The translations under genes were made by a program, and so were the position numbers. The notes beneath the pieces were generated by a model. The model was not told where the DNA came from. It saw nothing but the letters and a program-made list of their open reading frames with translations, and ran no database searches. A DNA stretch of 64,000 nt. Source: Streptomyces hyderabadensis. GTDB taxonomy: Bacteria > Actinomycetota > Actinomycetes > Streptomycetales > Streptomycetaceae. The DNA lies in NCBI RefSeq assembly GCF_020404845.1, contig NZ_JAIOJZ010000027.1:50293-114292 (forward strand), in the 5' to 3' direction. This document shows, piece by piece, positions 9,217 to 16,740 of this stretch (the stretch's first letter is position 1; every line of letters starts with the position of its first letter).

Positions 9217-9654
9217 ATGAACCTCTCCCGCCCCGGCGGCGACCGCCCACGACGGGACGCCGCCGACGACCGGGGGCTGTCCACCATCGAGGTGGTCATC
9301 CTGGCCCCCGTGATGATCCTCTTCATCCTGGTCCTGGTGGCTTTCGGCCAGTTGGTCGACGGCCGCGGCGCACTCGACGGCGCCGCCCGCGACGCGGCCC
9401 GCGCGGGCTCGATCCAGAAGGACCACGGTACGGCGCTCGCGGAGGCGCGGAAGGCCGCGGAGGCCAACCTCGCGGACGTCTGCTCCGGCCCGGTCTCCGT
9501 CGTCCAGAAGAGCGCCGGGTTCGAACCGGACACCCTCTTCACGGTCGAGGTGAGCTGCGAGGTGCGCGGGCTGGCCTCGATCGGCCTGAACATCCCCACC
9601 ACCCTGTCGGCGACCTTCAGCTCCCCGCTGGACCCGTACCGGAGGACGGCGTGA
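9217..9654 (+). CDS. TadE/TadF-like pseudopilin
   Basis: This 145-residue protein starts on the base after the previous TAG. It shows a processing site RG-LSTIEV with glutamate at +5 (residues 20-26), then the helix VVILAPVMILFILVLVAFGQ. A helical AARDAARAGSI segment and a small C-terminal domain with two cysteines follow. This matches TadE/F family minor pilins. Its stop overlaps the next GTG. Confidence 0.85.
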   Translation: MNLSRPGGDRPRRDAADDRGLSTIEVVILAPVMILFILVLVAFGQLVDGRGALDGAARDAARAGSIQKDHGTALAEARKAAEANLADVCSGPVSVVQKSAGFEPDTLFTVEVSCEVRGLASIGLNIPTTLSATFSSPLDPYRRTA

Positions 9655-10112
9655 GATCCCAGGTACGCGACTGGCTCGCCGACCGGCGCACCCGGCTGGA
9701 CGACCGCGGCTCGGGCGCCGGCGCGGTCATCATCTTCGCGCTGGTCTTCCTCTCCCTCTCGGCCTTCGTCATCGACGGCGGCATGTCCATCTCCAAGCGG
9801 GAACGCGCCGCCGACATCGCCGAACAGGCCGCCCGCTACGCCGCCCAGGACATCGACCGCGAGGCCCTCTACGACGACGTGGGCGGCCCCGCCCCGATCA
9901 ACTACGAGAACTGCAACGCCCGCGTGAAGGCCTTCGCCGCCGAGATGGACATGACCGGCGCGGACATCGCCGCCACCCACTGCGTCACGGCCGACGCGGC
10001 CCAGGTCCAGGTCGAGGTCCAGCTCACCTACGCCCCGGTCTTCACCGGCATGTTCTACGGCGGCGACGTGGTCGTCCACGGCCGGGCGGTGGCGGAGAAC
10101 GAAGTGGGGTGA
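9651..10112 (+). CDS. TadG-like pilus-associated protein
   Basis: The GTG at 9651 overlaps the preceding TGA and gives 153 residues. After a charged leader (DRRTRLDDRGSGAGA) there is one hydrophobic helix (VIIFALVFLSLSAFVIDGGM). A helical stretch ERAADIAEQAARYAAQDID, typical of the TadG N-terminal region, follows. It lacks the +5 glutamate of its two neighbours and lacks the von Willebrand domain of long TadG proteins. It is the last gene of the pilus operon. Confidence 0.8.
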   Translation: MRSQVRDWLADRRTRLDDRGSGAGAVIIFALVFLSLSAFVIDGGMSISKRERAADIAEQAARYAAQDIDREALYDDVGGPAPINYENCNARVKAFAAEMDMTGADIAATHCVTADAAQVQVEVQLTYAPVFTGMFYGGDVVVHGRAVAENEVG

Positions 10113-10203
10113 GCCCCGCGGCCGGGCCGGGCGGGCGCGAGCAGGGCAGTGGCACAAGGCAGTAGAGCAAGACAGCAAGAACGGTCAGGAGGAGAACGCG
10201 GCC

Positions 10204-10530
10204 ATGGGGGACCAGGAAGCGGACATAGACCGGATCCGGGAGAGCGCCCGCGCGCTGAAGCGCATCCGCGGCACCTTCGCCGAGCGGGCCAATCCGGCCG
10301 AGGGATACGGTGTCGGCGAGATCGGGTCGCAGAAGATCCTCGACGCCTTCGACAAGTTCGGCAGCAACTGGAAGATCCACCGCCGACAGCTGACGGACGA
10401 GCTGGAGAAGCTGCACGGGATCACCAAGGCCGCGGCCGACTCGTACGACAAGATCGACCACGAACTCGCCGAAGCGCTCAGACGCGCGGACGAGAAGGGC
10501 AGGTCCGGGAAGAAGGGCGGCGGCAAGTGA
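10204..10530 (+). CDS. WXG100-like small helical protein (module A)
   Basis: This 108-residue protein is almost wholly helical, with a central FGSNWKIHRRQLTDELEKL that resembles the helix-turn-helix of WXG100/ESX proteins, and a Lys/Gly-rich tail. It aligns with the 111-residue protein at 15403-15738 (FESNWEDGREDITQQLDAL). Such proteins accompany type VII-secreted effectors as partners or substrates. Its stop overlaps the GTG of the large effector-like gene, so both are probably made together. Confidence 0.7.
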   Translation: MGDQEADIDRIRESARALKRIRGTFAERANPAEGYGVGEIGSQKILDAFDKFGSNWKIHRRQLTDELEKLHGITKAAADSYDKIDHELAEALRRADEKGRSGKKGGGK

Positions 10531-11951
10531 CGCGTCCCGCTAACCACCGCTGGGCGGTGCTCGACGAGAGTTCCGACCCGGTGCCCGGCGACCCGGAAGA
10601 AGTGGCGAAACTCGGCCGGCAGCTGCGCAGGACCGCCGAGGCCATCGAGAAGGAGGCCCGCGAGATCAAGGAGCTGGCCTCCGTCGAGAACTGGAAGGGC
10701 AAGGCCGCCACCGAGTTCCGGTCGGCCGCCGAGGGCGCCGGTGACAAGCTCCGCAAGGCGTTCAAGCGGTACGACGAGGCGGCCGACGCGCTCGGCACCC
10801 GGGTCGTGGACGGCGTGTGCAGCACCGAGTTCGCCTCGGAGCTGCACCGGGCCCAGCAGATGGCCGACAAGGCGCTGCGCGACGCGGAAGCCGCCGACGA
10901 AGACCTCGGCGCCGCGCAGAAGTCGCTGGACGGGCAGCCCGACGACACCCCCAAGGACGACCCGGACACCAAGAAGTACAAGGAACAGAAGGAGAACGCG
11001 TCGTCGGCGCTGGCCTCGGCCAGGGAGGCGCTGCGCACCGCCAAGGAAGTCAGGGACGCCGCGGCACGCCGGGCCGCCGACGCCATCCACGACGTCATCG
11101 AGAACGACGGTCTCAAGGACGGCTGGAAGGACAAGTTCAAGAACTGGGTCCACGAGAACGCGGGCTGGCTCACCCAGATCTCCAAGTGGGCGGGGCGCAT
11201 CGCCCTGTGGGCGGGGGTCGCGGCACTCGCCCTGGGCTGGATCCCCGTGATCGGGCAGGCCATCGCGGCCGTCGCCAACGCGGTCGCCCTGCTGGCCAGC
11301 GTCGTCGCCCTCGCCACCGACCTGGTGCTGGCCCTGGGCGGTGAGGGGAGCTGGAAGTCGGTGATCCTGGACGCCGTCGGCGTGGCCACCTTCGGCCTCG
11401 GCCGGGCGGCGATGGCGGGGGCCAAGGGGGTGGCCGCGGGCAGCAAGGCACTGGCCCGCAGCAACCTCTACAAGAGCGCGGTCGCCTCCGGCATGAAGAC
11501 CAACAAGGCCTGGAACCTCGCCAACCGGGGCTCCCAGGGGGCGATCCGGGGCAAGGACGCGGCGAAGGCCATGGCCAGCATGCCCAAGGGGAAGCTGCCC
11601 ACTTGGAGCAACATCAAGGAGGGCTTCAGCCCCGTCTCCATGTACCGGGACACGGTCGGCGGGGTGAAGTCGATCAGCAACGCGTTCTCCAGGCAGGGCT
11701 GGCGGGACGGCCTCGCCGGGATGGCGGCGCCCCGTTCGGCGGGCACCCTCGACCCGGACCTGGCGAGGGCCGCCGCCGACCTCGACGGCATCGCGCCGGC
11801 CGCCACGCAGATGCCCGCGGTCAGCAATGCGCTGGGCAACTTCACCGGCCAGACCAATGCCTGGGCGGGGGCCACGGCCACCGGTGTGGCCGCCGGTGCC
11901 GAGGGGGCCTACGGGGCGGTCACGTCCCTGTACGACAGGGCGACGGGATGA
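10527..11951 (+). CDS. putative T7SS-secreted effector-like protein (module A)
   Basis: The GTG at 10527 overlaps the preceding stop and gives 474 residues. The N-terminus (DPVPGDPEEVAKLGRQL, then ENWKGKAATEF) matches the N-terminal region of the protein at 16741-18276 and resembles the WXG-like T7SS signal domain of large actinobacterial effectors. A charged coiled-coil region (about 100-200) is followed by a hydrophobic segment (about 215-271) and a Gly/Ala-rich C-terminal part without recognisable catalytic residues. The C-terminal toxin identity, if any, is unknown. The next ATG overlaps its stop. Confidence 0.7.
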   Translation: MTRPANHRWAVLDESSDPVPGDPEEVAKLGRQLRRTAEAIEKEAREIKELASVENWKGKAATEFRSAAEGAGDKLRKAFKRYDEAADALGTRVVDGVCSTEFASELHRAQQMADKALRDAEAADEDLGAAQKSLDGQPDDTPKDDPDTKKYKEQKENASSALASAREALRTAKEVRDAAARRAADAIHDVIENDGLKDGWKDKFKNWVHENAGWLTQISKWAGRIALWAGVAALALGWIPVIGQAIAAVANAVALLASVVALATDLVLALGGEGSWKSVILDAVGVATFGLGRAAMAGAKGVAAGSKALARSNLYKSAVASGMKTNKAWNLANRGSQGAIRGKDAAKAMASMPKGKLPTWSNIKEGFSPVSMYRDTVGGVKSISNAFSRQGWRDGLAGMAAPRSAGTLDPDLARAAADLDGIAPAATQMPAVSNALGNFTGQTNAWAGATATGVAAGAEGAYGAVTSLYDRATG

Positions 11952-13276
11952 CCCCTTCCCCCGAGCCCGCCCTCAGGCCGGCCGCCTCGCGCGGCCCCGG
12001 CCTCGAACGCTGCCACTGCGCACGGCTCTGCTTCGAGGACGGCGCCCTGGTCCTGCGCACCCGCCACCGCACCTCCCGTCTCCCGGTGGGCGGCAACGGC
12101 ATCGCGCGGGCCGTGTTCGTCGACGCCCCCGGCGAGGACCGGGAGCGCGTGGGCCCGACCCTGCCCGGGTCCTGGGGCGAACTCCAGCTCCAGGACCGCG
12201 ACGGGGCGCTCATCGGCCGCTTCGACCTCGAGGACTGGCTGCCGGAGTCGCCCGCCCTTCCCAAACGCTCCGTCCGGGGCGAACAACTCCTCAGCCGCAC
12301 GGGGGTGTCCCACCTGCTCCAGGCGGCGGGGATCCCTCTGCACGTGGTGCGGGACAGAGACGATCCGCTGGTGGCGCCGGGCGGCTCAGGAGCCGCGCTG
12401 GGGCCGGGCAACGACTTCCCGTACTGGTACTGGGGCGTCCGGGCCGTCGCCGGGGCCGCGTGGTTCGCGGCGTTCACGGCGGTCCTCTTCTCCGGGACGA
12501 CGGCGCCCTGGCTCATCCTCGTCCTGGCGGCCACCGCGGCCGTCGCACCGGTGGCGAGGCTGCTGCTGCGCGCCTGGACCCGGGTACGCCTGCGCCGCTA
12601 CGCCCCCACTGTGCGCGAGCGGGTCCGCCCGTCTCCCGCGCCGGGCCTCGGCGCCACGGTGCGGTTCTGCCGGGACACCGAACTGCGGGTGCAGGACCGC
12701 GACCTGGTCCTGCGGGATCTGGGCGGGCAGGAGTACTGGTTCCCGCTGACCGGCGCGCACGCGGTGACGTCACTGGTCCGGGTCCGCGACCGCGCGGGCT
12801 CCGAACTCGGTGTGGAACTGCGGGGACCGGCGGAGCAGGTGCGGGCCGTCCTGCCCTGGGACCTCTGGTTCGGGGGTGAGACGGGCGCCGACGGCTGGGC
12901 CCGGCTGCGGAGGGCCGCGGGGCTGACGGTGTCCGAACGCCGCCTGACCGGGAAGGCGATCTGGCCGAAGGGCCCGGTGCTCGGCCTGCGCATGCTCCCC
13001 GTGTCAGGATCGGAGGCCCGCCGCAGGTCGCGCTTTCCCGGGACCATCGCCGGGGTGTCCTCCACCGCGGTCATGGCCATCGGCTCCGTCTTCTCCGTCG
13101 TCCAGGGCCTGCGGATCACCGACGAGCACCCGGGCGCCGCACTCACCGCCGTACTCCTGGGAGCGGTCGGCCTCGCCCTCCAGGGCGTCCCTTACGCGGT
13201 TCACCAACTGCGCGGCCGCCTCCGCCTCGACCGGCCGGTCCCGCAACGGACGACACCGAGGAAAGTTGCCGTATGA
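11948..13276 (+). CDS. membrane protein of effector module A, unknown function
   Basis: The ATG at 11948 overlaps the effector stop and gives 442 residues. The layout is a soluble N-terminal region (1-160), two hydrophobic spans (about 164-211), a central domain (about 225-360) and two more spans (about 363-421). N-terminal and central segments both contain short beta-rich repeats (DGALVLRTRHRTSRLPV and RDLVLRDLGGQEYWFPL) that look like internal duplication. It could serve as immunity or anchor protein, but this is only inferred from its place in the operon. Confidence 0.65.
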   Translation: MTPSPEPALRPAASRGPGLERCHCARLCFEDGALVLRTRHRTSRLPVGGNGIARAVFVDAPGEDRERVGPTLPGSWGELQLQDRDGALIGRFDLEDWLPESPALPKRSVRGEQLLSRTGVSHLLQAAGIPLHVVRDRDDPLVAPGGSGAALGPGNDFPYWYWGVRAVAGAAWFAAFTAVLFSGTTAPWLILVLAATAAVAPVARLLLRAWTRVRLRRYAPTVRERVRPSPAPGLGATVRFCRDTELRVQDRDLVLRDLGGQEYWFPLTGAHAVTSLVRVRDRAGSELGVELRGPAEQVRAVLPWDLWFGGETGADGWARLRRAAGLTVSERRLTGKAIWPKGPVLGLRMLPVSGSEARRRSRFPGTIAGVSSTAVMAIGSVFSVVQGLRITDEHPGAALTAVLLGAVGLALQGVPYAVHQLRGRLRLDRPVPQRTTPRKVAV

Positions 13277-13926
13277 CGCCCACCGAAAGCCCCACGCCCC
13301 CGGCCGACTACCGTCTGCTGCTGCCCGAGGGCTGGTTCCGGATCCTGCTCGACCCCGACCAGCGGGACGGCTCCGTCGACGCCCTGGTGGAGCGCCAGTT
13401 CCGCGGCATCGACAACGCCCCGCACCTCAAGGAGGAGCTGCGCGCCGACCTGCGGCGCCGGGCCGCCAAGGCGTACCGCGGCGGCGGGATCGAGCTGTAC
13501 CTGAGCCTCCAGGCGGCCGGCCCCTTCACCGTCCCCGCCTCGCTCCTCGTCACCCTGGCGCCGCTGCGCCACGCGGAACCGCTCCCGCCGGATGACCTGG
13601 CCCGCGTCCTCGCCGAGGAGGCGGAGGCGACGGAGGACGGGAGCGGGGACGCGGGCTCGCCGTTGCCCGAGATCGCCGTCGAGGAACTGACCGCGGGCAC
13701 GGCCGTACGGGTCCGCAGACTCACCCGGCAGCCGGGCGGGAACGGCCCGGACGGCCCGGACGGCCCACAAGCAGCGCACGCCTCCGTCTCGGTGGAGTAC
13801 CACCTCCCCGTCCCCGGCACGACGGCGTACCTGCTGCTCACCTTCTCCACGCCCCTGGAGCCGATCGCCGATGCGATGGCCGGCCTCTTCGACGCGATCG
13901 CCGGCTCGCTGACCTGGACGGAGTGA
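13273..13926 (+). CDS. module A accessory protein, paralogue of 15761-16387
   Basis: This 217-residue protein overlaps both neighbours by four bases. Its sequence follows the 208-residue protein at 15761 closely: YRLLLPEGWFRILLDP against FSLSVPESWWEFDIRP at the start, and HLPVPGTTAYLLL against YIPVPGTTDQVVL near the end. Both finish in a short segment with LFDAIAGSL/IFDAVTGTF. No signal peptide, membrane span or catalytic motif is seen. The repeated pairing with WXG-like effectors suggests a chaperone- or adaptor-like role, which is inference. Confidence 0.7.
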   Translation: MTPTESPTPPADYRLLLPEGWFRILLDPDQRDGSVDALVERQFRGIDNAPHLKEELRADLRRRAAKAYRGGGIELYLSLQAAGPFTVPASLLVTLAPLRHAEPLPPDDLARVLAEEAEATEDGSGDAGSPLPEIAVEELTAGTAVRVRRLTRQPGGNGPDGPDGPQAAHASVSVEYHLPVPGTTAYLLLTFSTPLEPIADAMAGLFDAIAGSLTWTE

Positions 13927-14528
13927 CCCCGGACATGACCGCCGACGATCTGTCGAACCTTGGGCTGGAGTGCTCGGAGGACTGGGTTCCGTTCCCCGTC
14001 GCCGGGACCATCGACCTCGACTACTGGGCCCGGCACCAGGCCGGGGAGCTGGTCGAACGGTACGCACGCGACGGGGAGAAGGGCAACGCCCGTCTCCTGG
14101 CCCGCGACCTCAAGCGCGCCGCGGCCGACAGCCGCACCCGCGAACCCCTGGGCGCCTTCGGCTGGTACCTCAGCGGCCACCAGACGGTGGCGGCCGTCCT
14201 CGAACTCGACGCGATCCACCCGGACGCCACGTTCCCGGAGGTCACCCTCCCGCTCCTCACCGAGCACATGACGGCGAGGGACTTCGGCGAACCAGACGTC
14301 CGCGAGGTGGGGCTACCCCTGGGCGACGCGGTCCGCATCCGCCAGAACATCATCGAGGAGAGGAAACGCCTCCTCGGTCCCCGCCCGGTCGTCCACACCC
14401 TCTTCTACGCCGTCCGCCCCGCGACGATCGACGCGGCCATCACCCTCCTGGTCTCCTGGACGGAACCGGTCCTGGACGAGCCGCTGGAGAACATCGTGGA
14501 CACCATCGCGGGGACGCTGCACCTGTGA
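13923..14528 (+). CDS. module A accessory protein, divergent relative of the 217-aa neighbour
   Basis: The GTG at 13923 overlaps the previous stop; an ATG at 13935 is an alternative. The 201-residue product lacks membrane spans. Its last 45 residues (TLFYAVRPATIDAAITLL, then LENIVDTIAGTLHL) follow the same pattern as the C-termini of the proteins at 13273 and 15761, which suggests a shared fold. Function is unknown. It is the last gene of the plus-strand module and converges on 14610. Confidence 0.65.
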   Translation: MTPDMTADDLSNLGLECSEDWVPFPVAGTIDLDYWARHQAGELVERYARDGEKGNARLLARDLKRAAADSRTREPLGAFGWYLSGHQTVAAVLELDAIHPDATFPEVTLPLLTEHMTARDFGEPDVREVGLPLGDAVRIRQNIIEERKRLLGPRPVVHTLFYAVRPATIDAAITLLVSWTEPVLDEPLENIVDTIAGTLHL

Positions 14529-14609
14529 CCCGGAAGACCGACGGGCGCCGCCTGCCGACCGGGCGGTTGGCGAACAACGAGGCGAGACGAGCGGGCGTGG
14601 CGGCGTCGC

Positions 14610-15077
14610 TCAACCCATGGGGACCCCGAGATCCCGCGTAAGAATCTCGACGAGCCTGCTCTCCGGGACCTCCGGGGGGCGGTGGCCCAGCTCTCTGGCA
14701 CGCGCGACGAAGTCTGAGGGCAAGACCAGGTGATACTTGGCCACGTAGTACGCGAGATCGTCCCGCCAGAGCCAGACACCGTCCGTGAGGAGCGAGCCGG
14801 AGCCCACCAGGACCGGCCCTCCGGGATCCAGCACGTCGGCCTGCGCGCCCATCTCCGACCAGATCCCGGAGCCTCGCCGGAGATACTCGACGAGTCGGTG
14901 CTCGTCCGCGTCCGCCGACGACCTCACCGCGTCCTTGATCGCGCCGTCGGTGGGGAAGCCCCAGCCGGGTGAGAGTTCGTCGAAGAACCCGACGGCCCGG
15001 ACCGTACGTGCCTTCCCGGGACCCTCAGTCGGGCAACGGGATGCCCTCGGCCCGTGCGATGTCGAGTGCTCGTTCAA
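14610..15077 (-). CDS. module B small protein, paralogue of its upstream neighbour
   Basis: The open frame reaches a TTG at 15077, which overlaps the end of the previous gene by 53 bases; no ATG or GTG lies near the conserved-looking start VGFFDELSP. The C-terminal 60 residues (TDGVWLWRDDLAYY, LPSDFVARA, PPEVPESRLVEIL) match the gene at 15025 (TDGRWVWALAWSDH, PPPDFVQHA, APEVSVERALDIA). Function is unknown. The start is uncertain. Confidence 0.55.
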   Translation of the reverse strand: MNEHSTSHGPRASRCPTEGPGKARTVRAVGFFDELSPGWGFPTDGAIKDAVRSSADADEHRLVEYLRRGSGIWSEMGAQADVLDPGGPVLVGSGSLLTDGVWLWRDDLAYYVAKYHLVLPSDFVARARELGHRPPEVPESRLVEILTRDLGVPMG

Positions 15078-15399
15078 CGCTGACCTCCGGGGCCGAGAAA
15101 CGGAGCGAGACGGCGTGCTGGACGAAGTCCGGTGGCGGCGCCACGCGGTGATGGCGGACGTGGTCCGACCATGCGAGGGCCCAGACCCAGCGTCCGTCGG
15201 TCATGATCCCCACGCGTACACGCATCTGCGCCGAGTCGGAGAACGGGTCCGGCAGAGTGCCTGGAGAGAACAGAACGGGTTCCGCCTCCTCCAGGAACCT
15301 GGCCAGGGCCTCGGCGGGCTCGTCGCGGAGCGTGCCGGGAGCGAAGTCGGCCTCCAGTCGCGGCTCGCCGACGAGGTGAGGCACGGGGACCCTGGCCAT
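15025..15399 (-). CDS. module B small protein, unknown function
   Basis: This 124-residue soluble protein contains a VGIMTDGRWVWALAW segment followed by a helical C-terminal region with PDFV and APEV motifs. These are shared with the next gene, so the two look like a tandem duplication. It lies 3 bases downstream of the WXG-like gene in the same direction. It could be an immunity-type protein, but nothing in the sequence proves this. Confidence 0.65.
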   Translation of the reverse strand: MARVPVPHLVGEPRLEADFAPGTLRDEPAEALARFLEEAEPVLFSPGTLPDPFSDSAQMRVRVGIMTDGRWVWALAWSDHVRHHRVAPPPDFVQHAVSLRFSAPEVSVERALDIARAEGIPLPD

Positions 15400-15402
15400 C
15401 GG

Positions 15403-15738
15403 CTACTTGTCCTTGCCGCCCTTGCCGCCCCGCTTGTCCTCCGTCTTCACGGCGTCGTTGACCTGCTTGGTCAGTTCGTCGTCGAGCTTCTTGAACTCGC
15501 GGACCACGGCGTCCGACATGCTCGCGAGGGCGTCGAGCTGCTGGGTGATGTCCTCGCGGCCGTCCTCCCAGTTGGACTCGAAGTCGTCGAGGGCGTCGTT
15601 GACGCTGCCGTCGCCGATGTCGTCCTTGTAGGACTCGAAGAGCTTCTTCGTGTGGTTCAGCCGCGTCTTGAGCGACCGCAGCCGACGCCCGTAGTCCTCC
15701 AGCTCGGTCAACGGCAGTGCGAGGTCGCTCTTGCCCAT
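15403..15738 (-). CDS. WXG100-like small helical protein (module B)
   Basis: This 111-residue helical protein contains FESNWEDGREDITQQLDAL at about residues 53-71 and ends in a Lys/Gly-rich tail (DKRGGKGGKDK). It corresponds in length, helix pattern and tail to the protein at 10204-10530. WXG100-like proteins usually pair with T7SS substrates. It follows the 208-residue accessory gene by 22 bases. Confidence 0.7.
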   Translation of the reverse strand: MGKSDLALPLTELEDYGRRLRSLKTRLNHTKKLFESYKDDIGDGSVNDALDDFESNWEDGREDITQQLDALASMSDAVVREFKKLDDELTKQVNDAVKTEDKRGGKGGKDK

Positions 15739-15760
15739 GGCCCGAAGTCCTCTCTGCGGT

Positions 15761-16387
15761 TCAGACGAAACGGAACGTGCCGGTCACAGCGTCGAAGATG
15801 TCGTGGAACGCCTCGGCGAGATCCAGCACCGGGCTGGCTCCGGAGACGAGGACGACCTGGTCGGTGGTTCCCGGGACGGGGATGTACGTCTGCGTCAGCA
15901 CCATACGAAGGGTACGGCTGTCGCCCGGCGCCACGGGTACGTCCTCCACGCCGTACGTCCGCGCGGCCGACCCCACTTCGGGAATGTCCACGGTCGTCAC
16001 CTCGCGCCAAGCATCCCCTTCGCGCCGCGCGGTGATCGTGCGCAGGCTGTCGGCGATGGCCCGGGGGTCGGTGGACAGGGCGGCCCCCTGCTTGTTCCTG
16101 GCGCCGAGGACGGACACGGTGACGGTCGCGGAGAGCGGGACACCGTCGAAGTTCTCGGCCATGCAGCCCAGGTAGAGCGCACCGGAGTCCTGAGCGTCCT
16201 TGGCCATCTTCCGGAGCATGGCGGTCAGGTCGGCGCGGTAGGGGGCCAACTCCGGTGTCTCGTCGAGACGTTCATCCACCAAGGCTCGGATCGTCGCCTC
16301 CCGGCCTTCGGGACGGATGTCGAACTCCCACCACGATTCCGGGACCGAGAGGGAGAATGCGGCCGGTGAAACGTCCACTGAAGTCAT
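15761..16387 (-). CDS. module B accessory protein, paralogue of 13273-13926
   Basis: This 208-residue protein has the start FSLSVPESWWEFDIRPEG and the end YIPVPGTTDQVVLVSGASP, matching the 217-residue protein of module A in the same order. The ends of the two proteins are the most alike; the middle differs in length. It has no membrane span or signal peptide. It lies between the immunity-like gene (30-base gap) and the WXG-like gene. Function is unknown. Confidence 0.7.
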   Translation of the reverse strand: MTSVDVSPAAFSLSVPESWWEFDIRPEGREATIRALVDERLDETPELAPYRADLTAMLRKMAKDAQDSGALYLGCMAENFDGVPLSATVTVSVLGARNKQGAALSTDPRAIADSLRTITARREGDAWREVTTVDIPEVGSAARTYGVEDVPVAPGDSRTLRMVLTQTYIPVPGTTDQVVLVSGASPVLDLAEAFHDIFDAVTGTFRFV

Positions 16388-16417
16388 GGCTGCTCATCTA
16401 CTGGGAACGGTAACGGA

Positions 16418-16738
16418 TCAGGCGAAGAATTTGCGAATCTCGGTGGGCGCCTTTCCTTGCTTCTTCCACTGGGTTCCGAGGTGGGCCGCCAACAACTTGA
16501 AATCTTCCGATCCGAGTGAGGTGGAGTCGGTCGAGTTCTTGTCTGTCACTTCGAGCTGTCCGCTCGGGAGAGACATCCGCAAACCGCCTGCCGGATTTCC
16601 ATCACGGTCTGCAAGAGATACAGTCGCCGACTCTTCGTCCAGGATCATGAAAGCCTCCAGTGTGCCGTCGACAAGCGCTCGGTAAAGATGAGGGGACGTT
16701 CCGCCGGACGTCAGCTTCAGTTGGAAAGAGTAGGCCAT
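16418..16738 (-). CDS. immunity-like protein paired with the 16741 effector
   Basis: This 106-residue acidic, beta-rich protein (MAYSFQLKLTSGG to EIRKFFA) starts two bases after the effector stop. Its local GC, roughly 52-60% by eye, is far lower than the genome's usual level. A small, cytosolic, atypical-GC gene directly after a large secreted effector is the usual arrangement of immunity genes in polymorphic toxin systems. No family could be named, so the immunity role is inferred from position. Confidence 0.6.
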   Translation of the reverse strand: MAYSFQLKLTSGGTSPHLYRALVDGTLEAFMILDEESATVSLADRDGNPAGGLRMSLPSGQLEVTDKNSTDSTSLGSEDFKLLAAHLGTQWKKQGKAPTEIRKFFA

Positions 16739-16740
16739 CG

